Source: CAVWSM01 sp963799425 (lineage in GTDB: Bacteria; Actinomycetota; Actinomycetes; Jiangellales; Jiangellaceae). From it: 64,000 bases of DNA. Below, piece by piece: positions 1-7,872 of this stretch. The notes under the pieces are model-generated. The model worked only from the letters and a program-made list of their open reading frames with translations. It was not told the origin of the DNA and searched no databases. The first letter of the stretch is position 1. Each line of letters starts with the position of its first letter. The DNA is taken from assembly GCA_963799425.1 (NCBI GenBank), contig CAWCXA010000019.1:1-64000 (forward strand), read 5' to 3'. Position numbers and translations under genes: made by a program.

Positions 1-1381
1 CTGGCCCGCCCTTGCCCAGGTCATGCAGCAGCGCGGCCACGAGGAGCAGGTCGGGTCGGCTGACTCGCCTGGTGAGTGCAGCCGCCTCGACCGCCGCCTG
101 CATGCAGTGCCGGTCGACGGTGTGGCGATGGATCGCGGTGCGCTGCGGACGGAACCGGATGGCCTCCCACGCCGGGAACCACCGAACCACGAGCCCCACC
201 GCGTCGAGCGCTTCCCAGACGGGTACGGCGGATGGCCCCGCTCCGAGCAGCGCGATCAGCGCTTCGCGCGCTGCCTGGGGCCAAGGCACGGGGAGTGCGG
301 GAGTCTCCGCGGCGAGCCGGGTGACCGTGTGCGGGGCGAGCGGCAGTCCGGCCTGGGCCGAGGCCGCCGCCGCCCGCAGCGGCAGCACCGGATCGCGCTC
401 GGGCCGGGCACCCATCGCCAGCACAACCTCGCCGTCCTGCACGACGACGCCGTCGGCGATGGGCTGGCGAAGGGCCGTTCCACGACCACGCCGTCGAGTC
501 GTGCGGCTCACGTCGCGCCACGTGACGTCCGAGGCGTACGCCACGACGCGCCCGGCCTCCGACACCCGGCGCAGTAGCGCGTCGGCATCCAGCAGCCCGA
601 GGCGCACGGCGACGGGGTCCTGCTCGGGCAAGACGAGCCGGTCGACACGGCGACCGGTCGACAGGTGAAGCGCGTCGCGCACGGTCAGCAGCCACTCGCG
701 AGCCTCGTCCAGCCCGCGGGTGTTGCGCCGCTCGGCGAGCCAGGATGCCGACACCGCGCGCAGCGCCAGCAGGTCGCGCAGTCCGCCGTAGGCGTCGACA
801 AGGTCGGGCTCGAGCAGGTAGGCCAGCTCCCCCACCCGCCGGGACCGTTCGCGACACAGCGCGGCGAGGTCGGGCAACCGTCGCCGGGCCTGTTGCCGCC
901 AGTCGGCGAGGACCGCGGTGCGTACGCCCTCCGTCAGCACCGGGTCGCCGCCGATGTGTCGGGCGTCGAGCATGCCCAGCATCGCCTTGAGGTCCTCGGC
1001 CGCGACGGCCCGCGCCTGCTGCGGTGTGCGCACCGCGTGGTCGAGCGGGATCTTGTTGTCCCACACTGGGTAGAAGACCTGCTCGGCGAGCTCAGCGATA
1101 TCGGTCGTCTCGTCCGAGTGGAGCAGCACGACGTCGAGGTCGCTGCCGGGCAGGAGCTCGCGGCGACCGTACCCGCCCACCGCCACCAGGGCCGCGCGAG
1201 ACGTCTGGCCGAGGAGCCCGCCCAGCCACGAGTCGGCGAGATCGGACAGTGCGCGCCGCCGTTGCGCAGCGGTCAGCCCGTCAGCCTCGAGGACCGCCTC
1301 GCGGGCGGCACGAAAGCGCGCCGAGGGATCGCGCCCGCTCCCAAGTCCAGGAGCGGGCGCGACCTCTCGACTGCGAGTCAC
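1..1381 (-). CDS. glnD: PII nucleotidylyltransferase GlnD (partial, N-terminal 460 codons)
   Basis: GlnD adds and removes a nucleotidyl group on the PII protein according to glutamine level. The GlnD of some actinobacteria is known to adenylylate rather than uridylylate. The gene runs off the left edge of the window. Residues about 69-84 show the nucleotidyltransferase signature GGYGRRELLPGSDLDV. The last visible residues, LVAALLHDLGKGG, are the start of the HD phosphohydrolase domain. The start is GTG at 1381, whose bases overlap the glnB stop (GTGA), so translation is probably coupled. It is the third gene of an amt-glnB-glnD operon and should act directly on the PII protein encoded just upstream. 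The C-terminal ACT domains lie outside the window. Confidence 0.95.
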   Translation of the reverse strand, partial: MTRSREVAPAPGLGSGRDPSARFRAAREAVLEADGLTAAQRRRALSDLADSWLGGLLGQTSRAALVAVGGYGRRELLPGSDLDVVLLHSDETTDIAELAEQVFYPVWDNKIPLDHAVRTPQQARAVAAEDLKAMLGMLDARHIGGDPVLTEGVRTAVLADWRQQARRRLPDLAALCRERSRRVGELAYLLEPDLVDAYGGLRDLLALRAVSASWLAERRNTRGLDEAREWLLTVRDALHLSTGRRVDRLVLPEQDPVAVRLGLLDADALLRRVSEAGRVVAYASDVTWRDVSRTTRRRGRGTALRQPIADGVVVQDGEVVLAMGARPERDPVLPLRAAAASAQAGLPLAPHTVTRLAAETPALPVPWPQAAREALIALLGAGPSAVPVWEALDAVGLVVRWFPAWEAIRFRPQRTAIHRHTVDRHCMQAAVEAAALTRRVSRPDLLLVAALLHDLGKGGP

Positions 1382-1716
1382 AAGGCGTCTGGACCGCGCT
1401 CGCCTGTGCGGACCCGGACGACCGTCTCCACGGGTGTCACCCACACCTTGCCGTCGCCGATGCGACCGCTCTGTGCAGCTTTGCCGATCACATCCACAAC
1501 GTCGTCGGCATCGGGGTCGTCGACAAGCACCTCGACGCGGACCTTGGGGACGAGGTCGACCTTGTATTCCGCGCCGCGGTAGACCTCGGTGTGCCCCTTC
1601 TGCCGTCCGTACCCACTCGCCTCGCTGACCGTCATCCCGCGGACCCCAAACTGCTCCAGGGCCGACCGGACCTCGTCGAGCTTGAACGGCTTGATGACCG
1701 CGGTGACGAGCTTCAT
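1378..1716 (-). CDS. glnB: Nitrogen regulatory protein PII
   Basis: PII signal protein of 112 residues, the normal family length. It senses ATP/ADP and 2-oxoglutarate and controls the neighbouring ammonium channel. The T-loop carries the modifiable tyrosine at position 51 (TEVYRGAEYKVD), and the nucleotide-binding loop is SGRIGDGKVWV at about 83-93. The start ATG overlaps the amt stop codon (ATGA), and the stop overlaps the glnD GTG start, so all three genes look translationally coupled. Actinobacterial orthologues of this operon are usually called GlnK. The sequence alone does not separate GlnB from GlnK, but linkage to amt favours the GlnK role. Confidence 0.97.
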   Translation of the reverse strand: MKLVTAVIKPFKLDEVRSALEQFGVRGMTVSEASGYGRQKGHTEVYRGAEYKVDLVPKVRVEVLVDDPDADDVVDVIGKAAQSGRIGDGKVWVTPVETVVRVRTGERGPDAL

Positions 1717-3113
1717 GCGTTCACGCTCCTCTCAGTGGGCGCGGACTCGTCCGCGGGCTGGCCCGCCGCGGCTGTCGCCGGCCCGATCGGTGGTGCCACC
1801 GCGGTGCTCGCCGCGTGCTGCGGGTGGCCGCCGGCGCCGGTGCCGATCGATGTGAAGTCGTACGCGGTCTCGGCGTGCTCAGCAAGGTCGATGCCGCTGA
1901 CTTCCTCCTCTTCCGGCACCCGGAAGCCGATCGTCGCCTTGATCACGTAGCCGATGATGGCAGTGAGGATGAACGAGTACGCCAAGACCGTCCCCGCGCC
2001 CATTGCCTGGTCGCCCAACAGACTCAACCCGCCGCCATAGAGCAACCCGTCGCGGCCGAGCTCGTTGACCTCGGTCGTGGCGAAGAAGCCGATGAACAGG
2101 CAGCCGACAATGCCACCGAAGAGGTGGACGGCGACGACGTCGAGAGAGTCGTCGAAGCCGAGGCGGAACTTGATGCTGACCGCCAGCGCGCAGACGGCAC
2201 CGGCCAGCAGGCCTAGCACGATCGCTGCCCACGGAGCGATGAACGCACACGCGGGGGTAACGGCGACCAGACCGGCCACGGCGCCGGAGGCGGCGCCCAG
2301 GCTCGTCGGATGCCCGTCACGCAGTCGCTCGACGATCAGCCAGCCGATGACCGCCGAGGCCGTCGCGACCATGGTGTTGGTGAACGCGACCCCGGCGAGC
2401 TCGCCAGCACTGAGCGCAGAGCCGGCGTTGAAGCCGAACCATCCGAACCACAGCAGGCCCGCGCCGATCATGACGAGCGGCAGGTTGTGCGGCCGCATCG
2501 GGTCCCTACGCCAGCCCATGCGCTTGCCCAGCACTATCGCGAGCGCGAGACCTGCGGCGCCTGCGTTGATGTGGACCGCCGTGCCGCCGGCAAAGTCGAG
2601 CACGCCGGCGCCGGCCAGCAGTCCGTCGCCGCTGCCGCCGAGCTCCTCACTCCCGAAATCGAACACCCAGTGGGCGACCGGGAAGTAGACCAGCGTCACC
2701 CAGAGGGCGACGAACACGCCCCACGACACGAACTTTGCGCGGTCGGCAACCGCGCCGCTGATGAGCGCCGGAGTGATGACCGCGAACATCAGCTGGAACA
2801 TCGCGAACACGAGCATCGGGATCGGGTACACGCCGCCGTTCAGCGCCAACTGGCCCACCGCGTCCTGCAGCCCGGCGAGGGATAGGCCGCCCCAGAAGGC
2901 GTTGCCGTCGTCGCCGAAGGCGACCGAGAAGCCGAAGAGCACCCAGAGGATGGTCACGATCCCGATCGTGATGAAGCTCATCATGAGCATGTTGAGCACG
3001 CTCTTGGCCCGCACCATGCCGCCATAGAAGAAGGCCAAGCCGGGCGTCATGAGCAGGACGAGCGCGGCACTCGTGAGCACCCAGGCGGTATCGCCCGCGC
3101 TTAGCTCAGGCAT
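1713..3113 (-). CDS. amtB: Ammonium transporter (Amt/AmtB)
   Basis: Inner-membrane ammonium channel, 466 residues with about eleven hydrophobic segments. The paired pore histidines are visible in GGTAVHINAGAAG and VVAVHLFGGIVG, and the FFYGGMVRAKSVLNMLM stretch near the N-terminus is typical of the family. The start is ATG at 3113 (MPELSAGDTAW), preceded by an AGGGAG ribosome-binding site. A longer frame extends upstream but would add a non-homologous basic leader. First gene of amt-glnB-glnD. Two GlnR-like boxes lie 130-176 bases upstream, consistent with induction under nitrogen limitation. Confidence 0.96.
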   Translation of the reverse strand: MPELSAGDTAWVLTSAALVLLMTPGLAFFYGGMVRAKSVLNMLMMSFITIGIVTILWVLFGFSVAFGDDGNAFWGGLSLAGLQDAVGQLALNGGVYPIPMLVFAMFQLMFAVITPALISGAVADRAKFVSWGVFVALWVTLVYFPVAHWVFDFGSEELGGSGDGLLAGAGVLDFAGGTAVHINAGAAGLALAIVLGKRMGWRRDPMRPHNLPLVMIGAGLLWFGWFGFNAGSALSAGELAGVAFTNTMVATASAVIGWLIVERLRDGHPTSLGAASGAVAGLVAVTPACAFIAPWAAIVLGLLAGAVCALAVSIKFRLGFDDSLDVVAVHLFGGIVGCLFIGFFATTEVNELGRDGLLYGGGLSLLGDQAMGAGTVLAYSFILTAIIGYVIKATIGFRVPEEEEVSGIDLAEHAETAYDFTSIGTGAGGHPQHAASTAVAPPIGPATAAAGQPADESAPTERSVNA

Positions 3114-3242
3114 CGCAGACTCCCTAGAGGGTCTTGGAGGACAGCCACCGGCCGCGGCCTCGGTGCCGGCGAACAGTGGTGGCCCTACCGGTTGCTTTTG
3201 GGAGACTCTCCTGCCGGGCTGTTGCGCGCGGTCGTCCGTCGT

Positions 3243-3289
3243 GTTTCTGCCGTGTTGACGTTGCCGGCGTCGTGTTACGTGCGTGTGAA
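3243..3289 (-). promoter_or_regulatory. Putative GlnR-binding boxes upstream of amt operon
   Basis: Read on the minus strand, two half-site pairs match the actinobacterial GlnR pattern gTnAc-N6-GaAAc. They are TTCAC-N6-GTAAC (3289-3274) and TCAAC-N6-GAAAC (3258-3243). The first box of the second pair is a poor match. The amt-glnB-glnD operon is a classical GlnR target, so position supports the reading. Inference by eye only. Confidence 0.45.
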
Positions 3290-3309
3290 CTTGAACGCGC
3301 GGGTGGGTC

Positions 3310-4500
3310 TCAGCCCAAGATGCCGTCGACGAACGCCTCTGGGTCGAAGGGCGCCAGGTCGTCTGGCCCTTCCCCGAGTCCGACGAGCTTGACCGGAACG
3401 CCGAGCTCGCGCTGCACCGCCACGACAATGCCGCCCTTGGCCGTGCCGTCGAGCTTGGTGAGCACGATGCCCGTCACGTCGACGACTTCGGAGAACACGC
3501 GCGCCTGCGCCATCCCGTTCTGGCCAGTCGTGGCGTCGAGGACGAGCAACACCTCGTCGACGGGGCCTTGCTTCTCGATGACTCGCTTGACCTTGCCGAG
3601 CTCGTCCATCAGTCCGACCTTGGTCTGCAACCGCCCAGCCGTGTCGATGAGTACGACGTCGACGCCCTCCTCGATCCCGGTCTTGACCGCATCGAACGCG
3701 ACGCTGGCGGGGTCGCCGCCCTCGGGGCCGCGGACCGTCGGCACGCCTACCCGCTGGCCCCAGGTCTGCAGCTGGTCGGCTGCCGCCGCACGGAACGTGT
3801 CGGCCGCGCCCAGCAGGACATCTCGGTCCTCAGCCACTAGCACGCGGGCGAGCTTGCCGACCGTCGTCGTCTTGCCCGTGCCGTTGACGCCCACGACGAG
3901 CACCACGGCCGGCACCTCACCCTTGCGCTCGATCGCAAGCGTGCGGTCTGTGTCGGGGCCAATGAGCGCAAGCATCTCCTCGCGCAACACCGCGCGCGCC
4001 TGCTCGGGCGACTTGACCGCCTCCACCCGTACACGCGCACGCAGTCGCTCAACCAGGTCCTGTGTCGGCGCGACCCCCAGGTCGGCGGCGAGCAGCGTGT
4101 CCTCGATCTCCTCCCACGTCTGCTCGTCGATTGCGTCGCGCGAGAGCAGCCCGAGCAAGCCTTTGCCGAACGTGCTCTGCGAGCGTGACAGCCGCGATCG
4201 CAGCCGTACGAGCCGCCCTGCCGCGGGCGCGGGCCGCTCGATCTCCGGAAGCTCGGGAATCTCCTCGACCGGCACCTCGGCCGGTACTGGCGCGACCGGC
4301 TCCGGGAGCGTGACCGTATCGAGCGGCCGCTTGGGTGCGTCAACGGGCGCCGCCGCGTCGTCGCCCACGCCCGGTGCGTAGTCGACTCCAGGCTGCGGCG
4401 CCGGTGCCTCCGGCGCGCGCCGCCGCCTTGGCCGGACAAACGCGATGACGCCGACGACGATCACGACTGCGAGGACTATGCCGAGGATCAGGTACTCCAC
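3310..4500 (-). CDS. ftsY: Signal recognition particle receptor FtsY
   Basis: SRP receptor GTPase that docks ribosome-SRP complexes at the membrane; 396 residues. It starts with a membrane anchor (residues 1-22) followed by an Arg stretch, then a Pro/Ala/acidic A domain to about 95, then the NG domain. GTPase motifs are clear: GVNGTGKTTTVGKLA at 204-218, DTFRAAAADQL at 234-244, DTAGR at 286-290 and TKLDGTAKGG at 348-357. FtsY sits near smc in most actinobacteria; here five small genes separate them. Divergent from the DUF3048 lipoprotein gene. Confidence 0.97.
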   Translation of the reverse strand: MEYLILGIVLAVVIVVGVIAFVRPRRRRAPEAPAPQPGVDYAPGVGDDAAAPVDAPKRPLDTVTLPEPVAPVPAEVPVEEIPELPEIERPAPAAGRLVRLRSRLSRSQSTFGKGLLGLLSRDAIDEQTWEEIEDTLLAADLGVAPTQDLVERLRARVRVEAVKSPEQARAVLREEMLALIGPDTDRTLAIERKGEVPAVVLVVGVNGTGKTTTVGKLARVLVAEDRDVLLGAADTFRAAAADQLQTWGQRVGVPTVRGPEGGDPASVAFDAVKTGIEEGVDVVLIDTAGRLQTKVGLMDELGKVKRVIEKQGPVDEVLLVLDATTGQNGMAQARVFSEVVDVTGIVLTKLDGTAKGGIVVAVQRELGVPVKLVGLGEGPDDLAPFDPEAFVDGILG

Positions 4501-4578
4501 GGGGATTCATCCTCCCAGAAGCGCCGGATGCGCCAGCACGTACCGCTAGCCTGCGGTCACTGACGGAGAGGGGGCAGC

Positions 4579-5613
4579 GTGACCGTACGCCGAGGTGTCA
4601 CTGCCACCGTGGCTGTCTTGGCGCTGCTCGCCCTCGCGGCGTGCAACAGCGGCGGGGAGGACAGGCCCCGCGATGTCCGGGTGGCCGCGAGCCCCCGTAC
4701 GACATCTGGACCGTTGCCGACGTTGCCACCACCGCCGCCTCCACCGCCGCCCCCGCCAGCGGTATGGCCCCTCACGGGGCTCCCGTCGCAGGGACTCGAG
4801 CAGTCTCGAGGAGTGCTCGTAGCCAAGGTCGACGACACCTCGGCAGGGCGCCCGCAGGTCGGCCTCGCGAGCGCCGACCTCGTCGTTCAGGAGCCGGTGG
4901 AAGGGGGGCTCACGCGGCTGGCCGTGTTTTTCCAGTCGGCCGATCCGCCGGCGGTTGGCCCCGTACGTTCGGTGCGCACCAGCGATCTGTCCGTCGTTGC
5001 TCCGGCAAATGGCGTCCTGGTCGCATCGGGCGGCAGCGGAGTCACGTTGCAGACGCTTCGCGGAGCAGGCACGCAAGTGCTCGACGGCGGATCGGGCTAT
5101 GCGCGTGACCGCGGCCGGCGGGCCCCGTACAACGTCCTCGTGTCGCTCCCCCAGACGCGAGCCGCGCTCGGCGGCCTAGCGGCGCCGGGCCGGCCCTACC
5201 TGCCGTGGGCGACAGCGGCTTCACCGACTACCGGAAGTCCCGCATCGGCCGCCGAGGTGGGGTGGCCTTCGGGCCGCACCCGCTGGGCCTATGACCCAGC
5301 AGCTGGATGGGTCCGTGACGGCGACCTACCTCCCGACCGGTTCGCCGCTTCCAACGTGCTGATGCTGCGGGTGGCGCTGCGCGACACCGGGCAACGCGAC
5401 GCGGCCGGGTCCGTCGTGCCCGAGGTCGTGTTGACCGGGTCGGGTGATGCGACTCTGCTCACCGGCCCGACCGTCGTGACGGGCCATTGGAGCAAGGGCG
5501 GTCCGACGGAGCCGATCCAGCTGTCGTTGCCGGACGGCACCCCGATCGCGCTCGCCCCGGGACGCACGTGGCTGGCGTTGGTGCCGAGCGGGGGCTCGGT
5601 TTCCGTCTCGTGA
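4579..5613 (+). CDS. DUF3048 family lipoprotein (YerB-like)
   Basis: Exported lipoprotein of 344 residues with a classic signal peptide and lipobox LAAC (cysteine at residue 22), followed by a Pro-rich linker with a long proline run (about 51-60). The body matches the DUF3048 pattern: WPLTGLPSQGLEQSRGVLVAKVDD, then a segment with VQEPVEGGLTRLAVFFQS and GPVRSVRTSDL, and a C-terminal half with RWAYDPAAGWVRDG. No enzymatic role is established for the family; a cell-surface or envelope role is assumed. The GTG start at 4579 follows a purine-rich GGAGAGGGGG site. Divergent from ftsY. Confidence 0.88.
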   Translation: MTVRRGVTATVAVLALLALAACNSGGEDRPRDVRVAASPRTTSGPLPTLPPPPPPPPPPPAVWPLTGLPSQGLEQSRGVLVAKVDDTSAGRPQVGLASADLVVQEPVEGGLTRLAVFFQSADPPAVGPVRSVRTSDLSVVAPANGVLVASGGSGVTLQTLRGAGTQVLDGGSGYARDRGRRAPYNVLVSLPQTRAALGGLAAPGRPYLPWATAASPTTGSPASAAEVGWPSGRTRWAYDPAAGWVRDGDLPPDRFAASNVLMLRVALRDTGQRDAAGSVVPEVVLTGSGDATLLTGPTVVTGHWSKGGPTEPIQLSLPDGTPIALAPGRTWLALVPSGGSVSVS

Positions 5614-5658
5614 GGGTTGGGGACCGAGCCACGTGGCGCGATTCGGTCGCTAGAGCAA

Positions 5659-5676
5659 CGCTGGGGCGCCCCAGCG
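5659..5676. terminator. Perfect 18-bp palindrome between convergent genes
   Basis: CGCTGGGGCGCCCCAGCG is fully self-complementary. It lies in the 122-base gap between the ends of the DUF3048 gene and the leftward small membrane-protein gene. No T-run follows on either strand, so it is at best a weak bidirectional terminator. Confidence 0.3.
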
Positions 5677-5735
5677 ACCTGGGCCGCGGTGCAGCAGCAC
5701 GAGCCGGCTGGGGCTCGTCGTGATCGTGCCGACGG

Positions 5736-6071
5736 TCAATGTGGCGGTTCCTTGGATTGCTCGGGTGACGAGCGCTCTGAGCTGACGTCGCGGATCATCG
5801 ACGTGATCTTGGTGAACGGCGCCGCGGCGCCGCGCCCGACGGCGTTCACCCGATGGCGCATGGCCTCGTCGGTCTCCGGGTTGCCGAGCAAGCCGTGCCG
5901 CGGAACTTCCTCCTCGTCGGGCGCCACGGTCTCGACGAGCCGGCCGAGCGCATCGGTGGCCGCCCCCGCCGGCCCGGCTGCGCGCTTGCCGCGGCCGGGG
6001 AACGCGACGTACAGCATGACCACGAGCGCGACCCCGAGAGCAATGCCTGAACCAATGATCAGTGCAGTCAT
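5736..6071 (-). CDS. Small single-pass membrane protein, unknown function
   Basis: Hypothetical protein of 111 residues, not recognised. The chosen ATG at 6071 gives MTALIIGSGIALGVALVVMLYVAFPGRGKR, a single transmembrane helix (about 3-23) followed by basic residues, so the rest should be cytoplasmic. The C-terminal part is hydrophilic and charged (VAPDEEEVPRHG, NPETDEAMRHRV). A longer upstream start would place 26 non-hydrophobic residues before the helix and is less likely. Divergent from the B3/B4-domain gene. Confidence 0.65.
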   Translation of the reverse strand: MTALIIGSGIALGVALVVMLYVAFPGRGKRAAGPAGAATDALGRLVETVAPDEEEVPRHGLLGNPETDEAMRHRVNAVGRGAAAPFTKITSMIRDVSSERSSPEQSKEPPH

Positions 6072-6181
6072 TGATCCAGGATGCGCACAACCTGTCACCG
6101 TCCCGCTGAACTTATGGGGGTGTGTCGCCGATCTTGTGAAGATGTTCACGTGCCGTTCGACGGCACTGGCAGACTCGCGAC

Positions 6182-6877
6182 GTGTATTTCCAGCATGCGG
6201 CAGAGATCTGGATGGACTTCCCCGAGCTGGTCCCGGGTGTGCTCTACACCGACGGGATCACCGGCGATGCTTCGGTCGGCGCGCAGCTTGCCCCGTACCA
6301 CGAAACAGTGCGGACGCGGCTGGCAGGCGCTAGCGAGAGCGAGTTGCCGGAGATCAGGGCGTGGCGGCGCACCTTCGCAGCCATGGGACTCAAGCCGACG
6401 CAATACCGTTGCGCCTCGGAGTCGCTGCTACGGCGATTTCGCAAGGAGGGGTCGATCCCGCAGATCCACCCCCTGATCGACCTCTGCAACGCCGTGTCGA
6501 TGGCCTACGCCATCCCGGTGGCGGTTTTCGACGTTGCCGAGGTAGCGGGAAACCTCGAGGTGCGGCGCGCCACAGGCGCTGGGGAGACGTACCTCTCGTT
6601 CTCGGGAGGCCTGGAGACACCGGACCGAGAGGAGGTCATCTTCGCCGACAGCGCAGGCCACGTGCATGCCCGGCGATGGACCAATCGGCAGAGTGGTTTG
6701 TCAGCGGTGCGGCACAGCACGACCGCAGTGCTGATTGTTGCTGAAGCCATGCACGACACGGCTGACGCTGACGTGCGGAGTCTGACGGCAGCGCTTGCCG
6801 CTGAGCTGAGCGCCACCTGGTCGGTGACGCCGAAGTCGGCGATCCTCACCGAGTCGTCGCGACGTTTCGAGTGGTGA
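6182..6877 (+). CDS. B3/B4 tRNA-binding-domain protein
   Basis: 231 residues matching the free-standing B3/B4 domain family, related to the phenylalanyl-tRNA synthetase beta-chain domain that helps edit mischarged tRNA. Visible features are the N-terminal FPELVPGVLYTDGI, the central MGLKPTQYRCASESLLRRF and a Pro/Ile-rich IHPLIDLCNAVSMAYAIPVAVFD core, followed by RRATGAGETYLSFSGG. Family members may act as trans-editing factors or on amino acids, but no substrate can be assigned from sequence. GTG start at 6182. Confidence 0.85.
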   Translation: MYFQHAAEIWMDFPELVPGVLYTDGITGDASVGAQLAPYHETVRTRLAGASESELPEIRAWRRTFAAMGLKPTQYRCASESLLRRFRKEGSIPQIHPLIDLCNAVSMAYAIPVAVFDVAEVAGNLEVRRATGAGETYLSFSGGLETPDREEVIFADSAGHVHARRWTNRQSGLSAVRHSTTAVLIVAEAMHDTADADVRSLTAALAAELSATWSVTPKSAILTESSRRFEW

Positions 6878-6881
6878 TGGG

Positions 6882-7310
6882 TCACTCGCCTGCGATCTCC
6901 AGATAGGGATTCCACCACCCGGCGACGGGGTCGATCTGCTCGACAACGTCGACCCACATCCCGGCCGGGTCAAGGACGCCGAAGCGCCGCTGCCCCCACG
7001 GCTCCTCGGTAAGGGGCAGCGCAACGTCGAGGTCGACGCCCCGCAGGCGGTCGTACTCGACTCTGGCATCCGCGACCTGCAACGTGACGAACGCTCCGTC
7101 GCCCTTGTAAGCCGCCGGTGTGGGCGGTGAGGAGGGGTGATCGGGATGCATGAAGGCCAGAGCGACCGGCCACGGGCCGCTCGCGGTCTGCAACAGCACG
7201 AACCAACTGGCCTCGAAGGCAACCTCGAAGCCAAACCACTGGCGGTAGAAGTCACGGCACGCACGCAGCTCCTCGGTGACGATCACCGGATAGCCACCAA
7301 CGAGCTCCAT
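6882..7310 (-). CDS. VOC (glyoxalase/bleomycin resistance) family protein
   Basis: 142-residue protein of the vicinal-oxygen-chelate superfamily, with two beta-alpha-beta-beta-beta repeats. Supporting segments are YPVIVTEELRACRDFYRQWFGFEV at the N-terminus, ALAFMHPDHP in the middle, and the typical closing segment RRFGVLDPAGMWVDVVEQ. These proteins bind a metal and act as lyases, dioxygenases or drug-binding resistance proteins; the substrate is unknown here. It follows a DinB-like gene on the same strand, and both look like accessory stress or modification genes between ftsY and smc. Confidence 0.85.
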   Translation of the reverse strand: MELVGGYPVIVTEELRACRDFYRQWFGFEVAFEASWFVLLQTASGPWPVALAFMHPDHPSSPPTPAAYKGDGAFVTLQVADARVEYDRLRGVDLDVALPLTEEPWGQRRFGVLDPAGMWVDVVEQIDPVAGWWNPYLEIAGE

Positions 7311-7337
7311 CGGGGTGCCCTCCTGTCGCAGCCGACG

Positions 7338-7853
7338 TCAGGCTCCAACAGTGCCGTCGATGCCTTCGCGGAGGAAGTCGGCGTGCCCGTTGTGCCGGGC
7401 GTACTCGTGGATCAAGTGGAGCATCACCAGGCGCAGAGAGACGTCCTCTCCCCACTTCGGCTGGTGGCCAGTGACGTCGAGCGACTCTGCCTGCTGCTCG
7501 ATGCGGCGCGAACGAGCGACCTCTGCCTGCCACGCGTCGAACGCCTCCGACCGCGTTGCGCCGGTGGCGTCGTACGCGACCTGGAAATCGCCATTGTCCG
7601 ACCACACCAACGGGATGTCCTCCGCGTTGATCACCCGGCGGAACCAGGTGCGCTCGACTTCGGCCATGTGTCGCACGAGGGCCAGGAGTGAGAGCGTCGA
7701 GGGCGGCATCGACTGCCGGCGTAGTTCGTCATCTGACAGCCCGTCGCACTTCATCGCGAGCGTGGCGCGGTGATAGTCGAGGAAGGCCCGCAACATCACG
7801 CGCTCGTCGGCCAGCAGGGGCGGGGCGATTCGTTCGGTCGGCACCGGCGCCAT
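7338..7853 (-). CDS. DinB/DUF664 family protein
   Basis: 171-residue four-helix-bundle protein of the DinB/DUF664 superfamily. The metal-binding histidines expected in the family are present in LVRHMAEVERTWFRR and LIHEYARHNGHADFLRE. The N-terminus (ERVMLRAFLDYHRATLAMKCDGLSDDELRR) is typical of actinobacterial DUF664 members. Some relatives are mycothiol- or bacillithiol-dependent transferases, but the exact reaction cannot be read from sequence. It lies just downstream of smc on the same strand (19-base gap) and upstream of the VOC gene. Confidence 0.88.
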   Translation of the reverse strand: MAPVPTERIAPPLLADERVMLRAFLDYHRATLAMKCDGLSDDELRRQSMPPSTLSLLALVRHMAEVERTWFRRVINAEDIPLVWSDNGDFQVAYDATGATRSEAFDAWQAEVARSRRIEQQAESLDVTGHQPKWGEDVSLRLVMLHLIHEYARHNGHADFLREGIDGTVGA

Positions 7854-7872
7854 CCTGCCCTAGGCGGTGCCG

